This document shows positions 8,971 through 17,886 of a stretch of DNA of 64,000 bases, in pieces. The notes beneath the pieces were generated by a model. It made no database searches. It worked only from the letters and a program-made list of their open reading frames with translations, and was not told where the DNA came from. The stretch spans positions 2,929,501-2,993,500 of the forward strand of contig CP130629.1 of NCBI GenBank assembly GCA_030644725.1. Direction: 5' to 3'. The first letter of the stretch is position 1. Each line of letters starts with the position of its first letter. This stretch comes from Candidatus Electrothrix communis. GTDB lineage: Bacteria > Desulfobacterota > Desulfobulbia > Desulfobulbales > Desulfobulbaceae. Both the position numbers and the translations under genes were made by a program.

Positions 8971-9909
8971 ATGCACGAACACGAGGAAATGGACCTTAAA
9001 GCTATGAATCAAAAATTTCAGCCAACCATTGAATTTTGTTTATCATACGAAGGAAATGATTCAGATCATCATACGATTGATCTTTATGACGTTTCTCAAG
9101 CCTTGATAGGTTTTCAACGTTCCTTGGCATTAACAACCCATCTCGTTATTAATGGTGAAATAATTACTCAAGCACCATCCCTGAAAGGCGCAAAAATTCT
9201 TGCCTCTCCTGCTCAAGAAGGAAGTTGGGAAATCATTGCCACAATACTAGCTGGAGCATATGCAATAGGTACAGCCTCCAAGGCTACACCTATAGGTCAC
9301 ATCGTACACTCATTATATGATTACATTATTTCAAAGAGCCTCGGTGTTCATGTTGATTACGACAAATCTATCGGACAACTTGTTGAAGAACATAAAAAAA
9401 AGACAGAAAACGAACTCAACATAGGTGAACATAAGGTAAATTCATTAATCGAGAAATGCAATACAGCTTTAATAGAAATACATCGCCCTATAGCTAAAAA
9501 CAAAACGGCAACTAGAGCGATAATACTAGCAAAAACAGCAGGGGTACCAGAAGAAAAAATTCAAGTTGGCCCTACATTCACACTTGAAACATTTGCCTAC
9601 ATTCATGAAGAAATTACGGAAGATGAGCCTGTAGTTGTTGAAGGAAGGATATCTAGCTATAATACCAACACGTTCAGAGGACGTATATTTGCCAGCACAG
9701 AAGGACGTCCCATTCCGTTTGAGCTAGCCAATACTTCGAGGACAGATCAGGTCGTTGCACTATTAACAGCCAGCCTAACTGTAACTGCCGTAAAGGACTA
9801 TGATAATGAATGGAGCTCTGTTTATTGTCGTGCATTCCGAACTACAACAAAAAACGGCCACCTAAAATCCTATAAAATCATTGAAGTTTCTCACACAATA
9901 ATCTCCTAA
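8971..9909 (+). CDS. Conserved protein of unknown function (312 aa)
   Basis: I cannot assign a function. The protein begins with an unusual acidic leader; alternative starts are at the internal Met codons at 8989 and 9004. The segment around LYDVSQALIGFQRSLALTTHLVINGEIITQAPSLKGA (residues 37-73 in parts) is a block I associate with a recurring family of accessory-region proteins labelled only by DUF numbers (DUF7946/7947 type, from memory). A hydrophobic stretch follows (IIATILAGAYAIGTASKATPIG), then a charged helical region. The C-terminal third is a beta-rich domain (VVVEGRISSYNTNTFRGRIF). The gene is markedly more AT-rich than its neighbours and sits beside broken toxin-antitoxin genes, which suggests horizontal acquisition. 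No partner gene is adjacent. Confidence 0.7.
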   Translation: MHEHEEMDLKAMNQKFQPTIEFCLSYEGNDSDHHTIDLYDVSQALIGFQRSLALTTHLVINGEIITQAPSLKGAKILASPAQEGSWEIIATILAGAYAIGTASKATPIGHIVHSLYDYIISKSLGVHVDYDKSIGQLVEEHKKKTENELNIGEHKVNSLIEKCNTALIEIHRPIAKNKTATRAIILAKTAGVPEEKIQVGPTFTLETFAYIHEEITEDEPVVVEGRISSYNTNTFRGRIFASTEGRPIPFELANTSRTDQVVALLTASLTVTAVKDYDNEWSSVYCRAFRTTTKNGHLKSYKIIEVSHTIIS

Positions 9910-10035
9910 AAAATAGAAAGATAACGAATAAGGTTAGATTGTGAGAGCCTAAGCAAGCCGCAATCTGAACCGTTTGTTGGAACAGCCCGGCATTATATAA
10001 AAAACATCTCTTTTGCTAACAGAAAGGAGTATCTC

Positions 10036-10242
10036 ATGAATCTTAGCCTGTCGATTGATTTCAATCAGCTAAAAACATTGATTGCCCAATGTGGAATTGA
10101 AGAAAAAACAGAACTTGCTCGGATGCTGGAAAAAGACACCTTTCCTGCCCGCTTTAATCGGCTTCTCAAGAAAATAAAAACAGATGAGTTGACTCTGGAG
10201 GAAATTACCGCAGAAGTGGAAAGAGTCAGGGAAAAAAATTAG
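10036..10242 (+). CDS. Small antitoxin-like protein (VapB15-like), no adjacent toxin
   Basis: This 68-residue gene has a strong ribosome-binding site (AGAAAGGAG, 6 bases before ATG). The sequence (NLSLSIDFNQLKTLIAQC, then LARMLEKDTFPARFNRLLKKI, then a LTLEEITAEVERVRE tail) resembles small antitoxins annotated as VapB15 family in cyanobacteria and delta-group bacteria. Those normally precede a PIN-domain toxin. Here the 200 bases downstream contain no PIN frame and htpX follows. Either the toxin has been lost, or the protein acts on a toxin elsewhere. The family call is from memory and moderate. Confidence 0.6.
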   Translation: MNLSLSIDFNQLKTLIAQCGIEEKTELARMLEKDTFPARFNRLLKKIKTDELTLEEITAEVERVREKN

Positions 10243-10442
10243 CCGCACTCCTTTGAACAGAACCAAAAACAACCGTCGTAATACGCAGCCAAAAATCCCC
10301 TCCTCCCCCTTTACATTTCCCCACCGAATCCCTACTCTTTGAAAAACGGCTCAACTCCCCCTGACAAAGTAACCGGCCAGAGGAATCGAGCTCCCTCTGT
10401 TACCGAACCCACAAAAAATATCCTAAAAAAAGGAGAAGTGCA

Positions 10443-11315
10443 ATGAAACGGACCTTTCTGTTTTTGCTGACCAACATTGGAGTGCTCGTGGTGCTGTCCA
10501 TCAGCGCACGCATTCTAGGTATAGATCGTTTTCTGACCAGCAATGGCCTGAACATGACCTCCCTACTCGCCTTTTCGGCCCTGATCGGCTTCGGCGGCTC
10601 GTTCATCTCCCTGCTGATGTCAAAAAAAATGGCAAAGTGGAGCACCGGTGCCCAAGTCATCCAACAGCCCAGTAATCAGGAAGAACGCTGGCTGGTGGAC
10701 ACGGTCACAAAGCTCGCTACCAAGGCCGGTCTGAAAATGCCGGAAGTCGCCATCTATGAGGGCGCACCCAACGCCTTTGCCACCGGCCCAAGCCGATCCA
10801 ATTCCCTGGTTGCGGTCTCAACTGGCCTGATGCAAAGCATGAACCGACAGCAGGTGGAAGCCGTTCTGGCCCACGAAATCGCCCATGTAGCCAACGGCGA
10901 CATGGTCACCCTGACTCTGGTCCAAGGCGTGGTCAACACCTTTGTGATCTTCCTTTCCCGTGTTGCCGCCTATGCAGTGGACAATTTCCTGCGCGGAGAC
11001 GAGGAGGAATCAAGCGGCCCAGGCATGAGTTACTTTCTGATCAGCATCGCCTTTGAGATGCTCTTCGGCGTCTTGGCCAGCACTCTTGTCATGTATTTTT
11101 CCCGCATCCGAGAATTTAAGGCCGATGCCGGAGCAGCAGAACTGATGGGCGATAAACGCCCGATGATTGATGCTCTGCGGGCCTTAGGCGGCATGAGCTC
11201 CGGAGAATTGCCCAAAGAAATGGCTGCCAGCGGAATTTCCGGCAACACCATGAAGGCCTTATTCAGCAGCCATCCGCCGCTTGAAAAACGGATTGCCGCT
11301 CTCCAAGAAAAATAA
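10443..11315 (+). CDS. htpX: HtpX membrane zinc metalloprotease (M48)
   Basis: The 290-residue protein matches HtpX in length and layout. There are two N-terminal membrane helices, then the zinc motif HEIAH in [14 protein letters not shown] near residue 140. Two more hydrophobic segments follow, and a third zinc ligand Glu in the [14 protein letters not shown] segment. HtpX degrades misfolded inner-membrane proteins together with FtsH. A strong AAAGGAGAAG ribosome-binding site precedes the ATG. The C-terminal [13 protein letters not shown] motif is typical. The DUF2959 lipoprotein gene follows after 48 bases on the same strand, so the two may share a stress-related transcript. Confidence 0.97.
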   Translation: MKRTFLFLLTNIGVLVVLSISARILGIDRFLTSNGLNMTSLLAFSALIGFGGSFISLLMSKKMAKWSTGAQVIQQPSNQEERWLVDTVTKLATKAGLKMPEVAIYEGAPNAFATGPSRSNSLVAVSTGLMQSMNRQQVEAVLAHEIAHVANGDMVTLTLVQGVVNTFVIFLSRVAAYAVDNFLRGDEEESSGPGMSYFLISIAFEMLFGVLASTLVMYFSRIREFKADAGAAELMGDKRPMIDALRALGGMSSGELPKEMAASGISGNTMKALFSSHPPLEKRIAALQEK

Positions 11316-11363
11316 CCATATACTCATCGAAACCGCAACGTAACCCAAAAAAGGAGAAAAGCC

Positions 11364-12026
11364 ATGCCCACCCCAAAGCGCCCCTTATCCCGAATCGTCC
11401 CCCTGCTCTTTATCGCCCTCCTCCTCACCTCCTGCTCTACAGCCTATTATTCGGCTATGGAGAAAGTCGGTGTCCATAAACGAGACATTATGGTTGATCG
11501 GGTTGAAGGGGCCAGAGATGCCCAGGAAGAAGCCCAGGAGGAATTCAAGTCTGCGCTGGAGCAATTCGCCTCAGTGGTGAGCCTGAAAGAGACTGATCTG
11601 AAAACAGCCTATGACAAACTGAACGCGGAATATCTTGATTGCGAGCAGGCCAGCGAAAAAGTCTCTGACCGGATTGATAAGGTGGAAAAGGTCTCTGAGG
11701 ATCTGTTCGAGGAATGGGAAGATGAGCTGGAATTATACGAAAATCAAACATATCGCGCGACCAGCAAACGACAGCTACGGGAAACCAAATCCCGTTACCG
11801 GGATATGCTGGCCTCCATGCGGGCAGCGGAACGGAGCATGGCCCCTGTCCTAAAAACCTTTGGGGATAATGTCCTCTTTCTCAAGCATAACCTCAACGCC
11901 CAGGCCATCGGCTCCTTGCAAGCGGAGTTTGACGGGCTTGAAAAGGATATTGAAGTGCTGATCAAGAGGATGAATGAGGCAATTAAGGAATCCAACGCCT
12001 TTATTGCTCAGATGGAACAGAGCTGA
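11364..12026 (+). CDS. DUF2959-family lipoprotein
   Basis: This 220-residue protein has a signal peptide ending in a lipobox (LLTSC, Cys at residue 24), so it should be a substrate of LspA and membrane anchored. The rest is almost entirely charged alpha-helix and probably coiled coil. It includes AYYSAMEKVGVHKRDIMVDRV, the recognisable start of the DUF2959 family, and a C-terminal LEKDIEVLIKRMNEAIKES helix. Function is unknown; family members occur in proteobacterial envelopes. It follows htpX with a good AAAGGAGAAA ribosome-binding site. The stop is directly followed by a palindromic repeat. Confidence 0.85.
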   Translation: MPTPKRPLSRIVPLLFIALLLTSCSTAYYSAMEKVGVHKRDIMVDRVEGARDAQEEAQEEFKSALEQFASVVSLKETDLKTAYDKLNAEYLDCEQASEKVSDRIDKVEKVSEDLFEEWEDELELYENQTYRATSKRQLRETKSRYRDMLASMRAAERSMAPVLKTFGDNVLFLKHNLNAQAIGSLQAEFDGLEKDIEVLIKRMNEAIKESNAFIAQMEQS

Positions 12027-12030
12027 GGAC

Positions 12031-12058
12031 GTAGGGACACGGCGTGCCGTGCCCCTAC
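12031..12058. repeat. GTAGGG...CCCTAC palindromic repeat, copy 1
   Basis: The arms GTAGGGACACGGC (12031-12043) and GCCGTGCCCCTAC (12046-12058) pair with one wobble. It lies between the convergent DUF2959 and dxs genes and could terminate both. It is almost identical to the copy at 19476-19503. Confidence 0.8.
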
Positions 12059-12064
12059 CGAATT

Positions 12065-13984
12065 TCAGGTACCCTGCTTCATAACCTCTAAAGCACCCTT
12101 GATAATCCCAGCAACATCAATCCCGGCGTTCTTCCACAAGATCTGCTGCGGGGCCTGATCAATAAATTTATTGCCGTAGCCCAAAGTACGGAGAGGAACG
12201 AGCAGATGCATCTCGTGCAGCATCTGCAGGACCGCGCTGCCGAAGCCCCCCTTCTTCACATTATCTTCCACCGTCAACACCCTGCCACAGGTGCTGGCCC
12301 AGTCGCCAATCAATTCGTTATCCAGGGGTTTGATAAAGCGCGGGTTGATCACAGCGGCATCAATGCCGAGCCGAGCCAAGCCTTCAGCGGCTTCCAGAGC
12401 AGGATAAACCCGATTGCCCACAGGAAGCAGGAGCAGATCCTTACCCTCACGCAACAACTCGCCCCGCCCAATGGGTAACGCCCGCAATTCTTGATCAAGG
12501 GGCACATCCGCCCCGCTACCCCGTGGATACCTGATCGCGCAGGGGCCGTCGTTGTTCACAGAGGTATAGAGCATATGCTGCAACTCGTTTTCATCCTTGG
12601 GTGCCATAACCGTCAGGTTGGGGACGAAGCGGAGAAAGGAGAGATCAAAAACACCGTGATGGGTGGGGCCGTCATCGCCCACCACCCCGGCCCGGTCCAA
12701 GGCAAAGGTGACCGGTAGGTCAGGCAGACAGACATCGTGGATAAGCTGATCCAAGGCCCGCTGCATAAAACTGGAATAAACCGTCAGCACCGGACGCAGG
12801 CCGTCCATAGCAAGGCCAGCAGCAAAGGTCACTGCATGCTGCTCAGCAATGCCCACATCAAAGAATCGATCCGGGAATCGCTGACTGAACGCAGTTAATC
12901 CAGTCCCGGCAGGCATGGCTGCGGTGATAGCGCAGACTCGCTTATCGGTCTCTGCCAGCGAGCAGATAGTCTTGCCAAAGACCTCGGTGTAAGAAATCGA
13001 TCCGGAGGAAGGTAAAGGCTTGCCGGTGGCGATAGTGAAAGGCCCCAGCCCGTGATACTCACCCGGATTCTCTTCTGCTGGTGCATACCCCTTGCCCTTG
13101 GTGGTCAGGACATGAATAAGCACCGGGCCGTGGGTATTATCTCGGACATTCCTCAAGGTTGCAATGAGGTCTTCCAGTTCATGACCGGGGATAGGACCGA
13201 TATATTTAAATTTCAGGGCCTCAAAAAGCATGCCCGGTGTGAAAAAGGCCTTCAGGCTTTCCTCGGATTTCCGGAGCACGCTCAGGATATTCTCCCCCAC
13301 CGAGGACATGGACTTCAACCCCTCTTCCACGTGGTCTTTGAGGCTCCGCATGGTTTTGGAATTGAGTTTTCTGCTGAGAAAACTGGACATGGCCCCGACA
13401 TTGGGGGAAATAGACATTTCATTATCATTGAGGATAACGATCAGGTCCTTATGCAGATCCCCGGCATGATTCAGGGCCTCAAAGGCCATCCCTGCGGTCA
13501 TGGAGCCGTCGCCGATAATGGCGATAACCTTACTGTCGTCCTGTTGCAGCTCTTTTGCAGCCGCAAGCCCGAGGCTGTAGGATATGGAGGTGGAACTATG
13601 ACCAGATTCCACCACATCATATTCGCTTTCAGAGCGTTTGGGGAAACCGCTTATGCCCTGATACTGGCGTAGGGTGTGGAATTTATCCCGACGCCCGGTA
13701 ATCAATTTATGGGCATAGCATTGATGGCCCACATCCCAGACCAATTTATCTTTGGGCGTATCAAAGACATAATGCAGGGCCAGGGTCAGTTCAACAACCC
13801 CGAGACAGGGAGCCAGATGGCCTCCGTTTTCCGCAACCGTGGTGATGATCTTCTCGCGTATTTCCTGAGCGAGCTGCTCCAGTTCTCTGAGATTAAAACC
13901 ACGCAGATCATCCGGGCTTTCTATACTGTCCAGCAGGTTGTCACCCTGTACAGGGCTGTGTGTAGGGCTGTTTGTCAGGGCCAT
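12065..13984 (-). CDS. dxs: 1-deoxy-D-xylulose-5-phosphate synthase
   Basis: The 639-residue thiamine-diphosphate enzyme condenses pyruvate and glyceraldehyde 3-phosphate, the first step of the MEP isoprenoid pathway. Visible landmarks are [22 protein letters not shown], the [10 protein letters not shown] segment, the ThDP-binding [15 protein letters not shown], and the transketolase-type [15 protein letters not shown]. The start at 13984 is preceded by AAGGACATAATC; upstream in-frame Met codons (14053, 14113) would add a non-family N-terminus. xseB lies upstream on the same strand, a common neighbourhood (xseB-ispA-dxs), but ispA is absent here. Length is normal. Confidence 0.97.
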   Translation of the reverse strand: MALTNSPTHSPVQGDNLLDSIESPDDLRGFNLRELEQLAQEIREKIITTVAENGGHLAPCLGVVELTLALHYVFDTPKDKLVWDVGHQCYAHKLITGRRDKFHTLRQYQGISGFPKRSESEYDVVESGHSSTSISYSLGLAAAKELQQDDSKVIAIIGDGSMTAGMAFEALNHAGDLHKDLIVILNDNEMSISPNVGAMSSFLSRKLNSKTMRSLKDHVEEGLKSMSSVGENILSVLRKSEESLKAFFTPGMLFEALKFKYIGPIPGHELEDLIATLRNVRDNTHGPVLIHVLTTKGKGYAPAEENPGEYHGLGPFTIATGKPLPSSGSISYTEVFGKTICSLAETDKRVCAITAAMPAGTGLTAFSQRFPDRFFDVGIAEQHAVTFAAGLAMDGLRPVLTVYSSFMQRALDQLIHDVCLPDLPVTFALDRAGVVGDDGPTHHGVFDLSFLRFVPNLTVMAPKDENELQHMLYTSVNNDGPCAIRYPRGSGADVPLDQELRALPIGRGELLREGKDLLLLPVGNRVYPALEAAEGLARLGIDAAVINPRFIKPLDNELIGDWASTCGRVLTVEDNVKKGGFGSAVLQMLHEMHLLVPLRTLGYGNKFIDQAPQQILWKNAGIDVAGIIKGALEVMKQGT

Positions 13985-14124
13985 GATTATGTCCTTTGCC
14001 TCTGCCGACCGGCTGTCCGGACAGCTATTGCGTATTCCTGCGTATTCCGCCATGTACTTCCTGTGGTTTATCCAACGGGTATAAAAGAGCAAATTAATAC
14101 TGGCCGAAGCCACTCTATACTGCG

Positions 14125-14379
14125 CTATATTCTCTGATCACTGCCTGATACTTCCGTTGTCTCTTCCGAAAAAGGAACCGTTGTCAATGTATCGTTTTTT
14201 TTCAGCAATAAATCAACCTGACTGCGGGCCTCTTCCAGTTTTTCATTACAGAATTTGACCAACTGCACCCCTTCGTCAAATTTCTTCAGACTATTGTCCA
14301 ACCCCAAGTCGCCCTGCTCCAATTCCGCAGTAATCCGGTCCAACTTTGTCAGGGCATTTTCAAACGTTCTTTTGGCCAT
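14125..14379 (-). CDS. xseB: Exodeoxyribonuclease VII small subunit
   Basis: The 84-residue protein has the XseB pattern [35 protein letters not shown] (shown in part), a helical hairpin that binds the large subunit XseA. The ATG at 14379 gives [10 protein letters not shown], the usual N-terminus; the longer frame adds 24 residues of cysteine-rich, non-family sequence. The C-terminus is slightly extended. xseA is not in the window. It is followed by dxs about 140 bases downstream on the same strand and diverges from xerC. Confidence 0.92.
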   Translation of the reverse strand: MAKRTFENALTKLDRITAELEQGDLGLDNSLKKFDEGVQLVKFCNEKLEEARSQVDLLLKKNDTLTTVPFSEETTEVSGSDQRI

Positions 14380-14501
14380 ACACCGTTCCGGTTTAAAATC
14401 ACGGTTGCACCATCTTCCATCAGGAGTACAATGGCAGCTCATTTTCTTCAAAGAAATTTTTTATTGTAAACCGTATGAAAAAGGCTTTCAACTCCTGATT
14501 T

Positions 14502-15425
14502 ATGAATACGTCCCATCTCCCTGCTTTTGTTGATTGGTTAAAAATCGAGCGTGGTTATTCACCGCACACCGTTGAATGCTACTCGCGAGATGTCAGCGAA
14601 TTCTTTCAAAGTATCGACAAGAAAATCAATGAGGAAGAGATCAATCGTGATCATATAGGCCGCTATATCTCCTCGCTCTACCTGGTCAACTCCGGCTCTT
14701 CCGTGGCGCGAAAGATGTCAGCCCTGCGCACCTTCTTCAGGTACTGTATCAGACAGGGACATATCACTATTGATCCGCTGGCCGGGATAGCCGGACCAAA
14801 ACGGTCTCGCCATATTCCGACCTATCTCACCGTGGATGAAGTTTTCAGCCTCATGGAAGAGCCCAAGAAAAAAGACCGTTTTTTTTTACGGGACAGAGCA
14901 ATTATGGAGCTAATCTACTCCACTGGGATGCGGGTATCTGAAGCAGTGGCAACAGACCTTGCTCATACTGATCTTTCCGCAGAACTGATCAAGATTAAAG
15001 GAAAGGGAAAAAAAGAGCGTCTTGTTCCTTTTGGCAGCACTGCCGGAGATGCCCTCAAACTGTGGCTGCCCGAGCGCAGCCGCATGATCGTTGACCGAAT
15101 CACGCGCGGCGATGAGCCGGAACGGGAGGCCTTATTCCTCAATAACCGAGGGACGCGGCTCACTGTTCGTAGTGTGGAGAGGATGGTTGCTAACTACGGC
15201 CTGCGAGCCGGTATCGCTGTCCGGGTGACCCCCCATGCCCTGCGCCATTCTTTTGCCACCCATCTCCTAGAAATGGGGATGGATCTCCGAATGGTTCAGG
15301 AACTCTTAGGGCATGCGAGCCTATCCACCACCCAGCAATACACCCACCTCAATCTCCAGCACCTGACCAAGGTGTATGATGACGCCCATCCTCAGGCAAA
15401 AAAAAACGAAGATCACAAAGAATAA
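14502..15425 (+). CDS. xerC: Tyrosine recombinase XerC-like
   Basis: This 307-residue tyrosine recombinase has an N-terminal SAM-like core-binding domain (residues 5-90) and a catalytic domain with the full set of active-site motifs: Arg in STGMRVSEA, Lys in IKGKGKKER, HALRHSFATHLL, LGHASLSTTQQYTH with the nucleophilic Tyr. Xer proteins resolve chromosome dimers at dif; this size and motif set match XerC/XerD rather than a phage integrase. No integrase-type att duplication is seen around it, although a tRNA-Gln follows 80 bases downstream. A dif site was not found by eye. Confidence 0.92.
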   Translation: MNTSHLPAFVDWLKIERGYSPHTVECYSRDVSEFFQSIDKKINEEEINRDHIGRYISSLYLVNSGSSVARKMSALRTFFRYCIRQGHITIDPLAGIAGPKRSRHIPTYLTVDEVFSLMEEPKKKDRFFLRDRAIMELIYSTGMRVSEAVATDLAHTDLSAELIKIKGKGKKERLVPFGSTAGDALKLWLPERSRMIVDRITRGDEPEREALFLNNRGTRLTVRSVERMVANYGLRAGIAVRVTPHALRHSFATHLLEMGMDLRMVQELLGHASLSTTQQYTHLNLQHLTKVYDDAHPQAKKNEDHKE

Positions 15426-15456
15426 GCTTTTTTACAAAGACAGATACTATTTCCCC

Positions 15457-15485
15457 TTGACATCCACCCTTCTTCTCTTTATATT
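15457..15485 (+). promoter_or_regulatory. Sigma-70-type promoter for tRNA-Gln
   Basis: A consensus -35 TTGACA at 15457-15462 and a TATATT -10 at 15480-15485 are separated by exactly 17 bases. The predicted start lies near 15492, about 14 bases ahead of the tRNA. Confidence 0.75.
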
Positions 15486-15505
15486 TGTCCAGCCTTCCAA
15501 CCCAC

Positions 15506-15579
15506 TGGGGGATGGTCTAATGGCAAGACAGCGGACTCTGACTCCGCTTATCGGGGTTCGAATCCCTGTCCCCCAGCCA
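15506..15579 (+). tRNA. tRNA-Gln (anticodon CTG)
   Basis: The acceptor stem TGGGGGA (15506-15512) pairs perfectly with TCCCCCA (15569-15575). The anticodon stem GCGGA/TCCGC encloses the loop CTCTGAC with CTG at 15538-15540. The GGTTCGAAT T-loop is present, and CCA is encoded at 15577-15579. Confidence 0.97.
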
Positions 15580-15950
15580 TCTTCGCTCTACCTTCCAACG
15601 TTTTTTCTTCAACAAACGCCGCTCTTACCGAACCGAACCGATAGATTTCAAACATTACCTGCTCTTCAACCTCTCTGTTTTACTTCATTCGTTGTATCGC
15701 TCTTATCGTTTTACACGACGACAGAGAACAAGCCTAACTGTTCCATTTCACGTCATATTCATCGTATTTAATTCTAGAACGACCTGTAACGTTACAACGA
15801 TTTACAGCAAAAAACAAAAACTTGGGATATTATCAACGGAGAAACTGCAATAGGGATCTTTTCAGGAAGCAACGATCCTGATAAATGACTATAACGCTAT
15901 CAGGATCGTTGCCGGAGGAAGAAAATAGAAGAGAAGATAACAGCGGGAAA
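15580..15950. other. Intergenic region after tRNA-Gln
   Basis: This 371-base stretch has no credible gene. It holds only the 14-bp inverted repeat listed separately at 15870-15911. A frame running through the tRNA is not coding. Confidence 0.6.
15870..15911. repeat. Perfect 14-bp inverted repeat
   Basis: CAACGATCCTGATA (15870-15883) is the exact reverse complement of TATCAGGATCGTTG (15898-15911), with a 14-base loop. It lies about 40 bases past the stop of the minus-strand cysteine-rich gene. It lacks a U-tract on either side, so it is either a weak terminator or a protein-binding or transposition-related site. Confidence 0.7.
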
Positions 15951-16178
15951 TTAATGCTCTGTAAAAGAGGAATACAAAGAACATTTTTTCCAATCAACCG
16001 TATAGCTCATACCGTAAATAATCTGCACCACATTACAGCCGCATTGTCCAACATTTGAGCAGCATTCCGGCTCTTCGCACATCTTTTGAGCACCCTGCTT
16101 AATCTTCAACTGAACATGCTTATGGGTCAGAGGGCAATCGTACTCTTTCTCAATCATGGATTGTGTCTTTGTACTCAT
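15951..16178 (-). CDS. Small cysteine-rich protein (75 aa), unknown
   Basis: The frame has a clear AAAGGAG ribosome-binding site 7 bases before the ATG at 16178, which decides against the longer upstream frame. The protein has seven cysteines, most within MCEEPECCSNVGQCGCN, preceded by CPLTHKHVQ. That spacing could bind a metal or iron-sulfur centre. No signal peptide or membrane segment is visible. It follows a one-helix membrane peptide on the same strand about 185 bases upstream. I do not recognise the family. Confidence 0.65.
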   Translation of the reverse strand: MSTKTQSMIEKEYDCPLTHKHVQLKIKQGAQKMCEEPECCSNVGQCGCNVVQIIYGMSYTVDWKKCSLYSSFTEH

Positions 16179-16363
16179 CTTGCCACTCCTTTCAGATATT
16201 ATTTTCAGAAAGCCGCATTTCCATCTCAACTGTCTCTATCTAACCATACAAACGATCTCCCTAGCAATAAGGCGCTCACCTCATTTTTGCGGGCAAAATG
16301 CCCGACCCGCACGGGCGGCCAGAAGAGCTTACGACTCGGAAGTCGTATATCACAGACCTGCCA

Positions 16364-16567
16364 TCATTGGAAAATGGAAGAGAAAAAGGGGACCTGCATG
16401 TCTTGGACAAAAATCATCTCATTCCCTGTTGTCAGAAACAGAAACGTCGCAACCAGGAAGGTCACTGAAAATAAAAGCATGAATAAAAACAAAATATACT
16501 CACCTGAATGAGCAGCCAACATACTTTTTCCTGCCTCTTTGGGGTATTTCACTTTTTCTCTCAACAT
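16364..16567 (-). CDS. Small single-helix membrane protein (67 aa), unknown
   Basis: The ATG at 16567 has an excellent ribosome-binding site (GAGGAGG, 6 bases upstream), the best evidence that this short frame is real. The N-terminal 20 residues are basic (LREKVKYPKEAGKSM), followed by one strongly hydrophobic helix (FLFMLLFSVTFLVATFLFL) and a short tail. The size and layout recall small accessory subunits of respiratory or transport complexes, but no partner is adjacent and the function is unknown. Confidence 0.6.
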   Translation of the reverse strand: MLREKVKYPKEAGKSMLAAHSGEYILFLFMLLFSVTFLVATFLFLTTGNEMIFVQDMQVPFFSSIFQ

Positions 16568-17148
16568 AACCGACCTCCTCTATGTAAAATCTACTCGACT
16601 TCACCAGCTTCCTCTCCCTATGCTAGGGATAATGCATAAAATATGCCGGAAAAGCAGGGAAGAACACCCCCGCACCCCTAACCGACACCTCACCATAAAA
16701 GACCGGTCAATCCTAAAGGCAATTAATATAAAGGACCTGCAACACAGCCACGAGCATCAATCTCGCCGAATACCTCCTCAGATCTTCTTCATCCCCGCAC
16801 CTAGGCACATTGGATTAACCGCCCATCAAGACACTCAATAATATCAACTGTATCCTCCTTACCCACATCACACACAAAGTGGTACAATTAATTACACGCC
16901 ACAAACACCTCTTTACCTCTTTCTACCCCAGATTATTGGATTGCTGTTTGACGCATAGCCGATAACAGACTATTATTTATGCAGTGTATGCAGTTAACCG
17001 AAAAGCAGAGGTCATTTCCCCCTGAAATCAGTGGGACAAATCGAGCTGAGCAGAGCTGAAGAGAGCTGAAAATCAAATGACCGCTCAGCGCTTCCGCGAA
17101 CAAAAATCATATTAATCATCACCAGTAACCATCAACCCTAGGATAGGT
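16568..17148. other. Long intergenic region upstream of fabG
   Basis: This 581-base region has no supported gene. It should contain the promoter of the minus-strand small membrane protein and that of the fabG operon. The only clear pattern is a triple 10-bp-phased GAGCTGA repeat at 17043-17069. Confidence 0.5.
17043..17069 (+). promoter_or_regulatory. Three GAGCTGA repeats at exact 10-bp spacing
   Basis: GAGCTGA occurs at 17043-17049, 17053-17059 and 17063-17069, so the units sit on the same face of the helix. They lie about 80 bases upstream of the fabG start. This is a candidate operator; no regulator is identified. Confidence 0.45.
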
Positions 17149-17886
17149 GTGAATACCTTTACGGAACAAAAAGCTGTGGTCACCGGGGCCACCCGAGGTA
17201 TCGGGCGGGCAATCACCGAGGACCTGCTGGCAAAAGGCGCAACCGTGATTGGGCTCTATAGCGGTAATGAAAAAACAGCTGAAGAATTTACCGCAACCTG
17301 CCCCACCCCTGAACGTCTCCAACTGCATAAAGTCGATGTCAGTGACTATCAGACCGTGGAAGGCTTTTTCCAAAAGGTGGAAGAGGAGTTCGACACCATT
17401 GACATCCTGATCAATAACGCTGGGATCCGTCGTGATGCGGCCTTGGCCATGATGCGCCAAGAAGACTGGAATCAGGTCATTGATGTCAATCTGACTGGCG
17501 GCTATAACATGACCAAGTTTGCGGTCCAGCTGATGATGAAGCAAAAATATGGCCGAATTATCTTTATCACCTCACCCATGGGCCATCTCGGTTTTGCTGG
17601 CCAAGCCAATTATGCCGCCTCCAAGGCGGGCCAGGTCGGGATGATGAAATCCTTATCCAAAGAGGTTGCCAAGCGCAAGATCACGGCCAACTGCGTTTCT
17701 CCGGGCTTTATCGGCACAGATTTCCTCGACGGCCTGAGCGATGAGCAGGTCAAGGCCTATAAAAAGATGGTTCCAGCACGGCGTTTCGGCACCCCGGAGG
17801 AAGTGGCAGATGCTGTCCTTTTCCTTGCCGGAAAAAACGCCGCCTATATCAATGGCTCGGTTCTGGAAGTAACAGGAGGCCTGTAA
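17149..17886 (+). CDS. fabG: 3-oxoacyl-ACP reductase (FabG-like SDR)
   Basis: The 245-residue classical SDR has the TGATRGIGRA cofactor motif at residues 11-20, NNAG (INNAGIRRDAALAMM), the catalytic Ser near ITSPMGHLG, YAASKAG, and a C-terminal INGSVLEVTGGL. It should reduce 3-oxoacyl-ACP with NADPH. The start is a GTG at 17149 with an AGGATA site just upstream. The stop overlaps the fabZ-like start by one base (TAATG), so the two are coupled. No ketosynthase or acyl carrier protein gene is present in this run, so it may be a specialised set rather than the housekeeping one. Confidence 0.88.
   Translation: MNTFTEQKAVVTGATRGIGRAITEDLLAKGATVIGLYSGNEKTAEEFTATCPTPERLQLHKVDVSDYQTVEGFFQKVEEEFDTIDILINNAGIRRDAALAMMRQEDWNQVIDVNLTGGYNMTKFAVQLMMKQKYGRIIFITSPMGHLGFAGQANYAASKAGQVGMMKSLSKEVAKRKITANCVSPGFIGTDFLDGLSDEQVKAYKKMVPARRFGTPEEVADAVLFLAGKNAAYINGSVLEVTGGL

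Noticed and set aside
13052..14137. Long plus-strand frames antiparallel to dxs
   Set aside because: dxs is unmistakable on the minus strand; the plus frames lack start signals and recognisable motifs.
15506..15579. tRNA-Gln as an integration (att) site next to the xerC-like gene
   Set aside because: No duplicated 3' tRNA end and no phage genes are visible nearby; the recombinase fits housekeeping XerC.
15376..15771. Open frame running through tRNA-Gln
   Set aside because: It spans the end of xerC, a tRNA and non-coding sequence.
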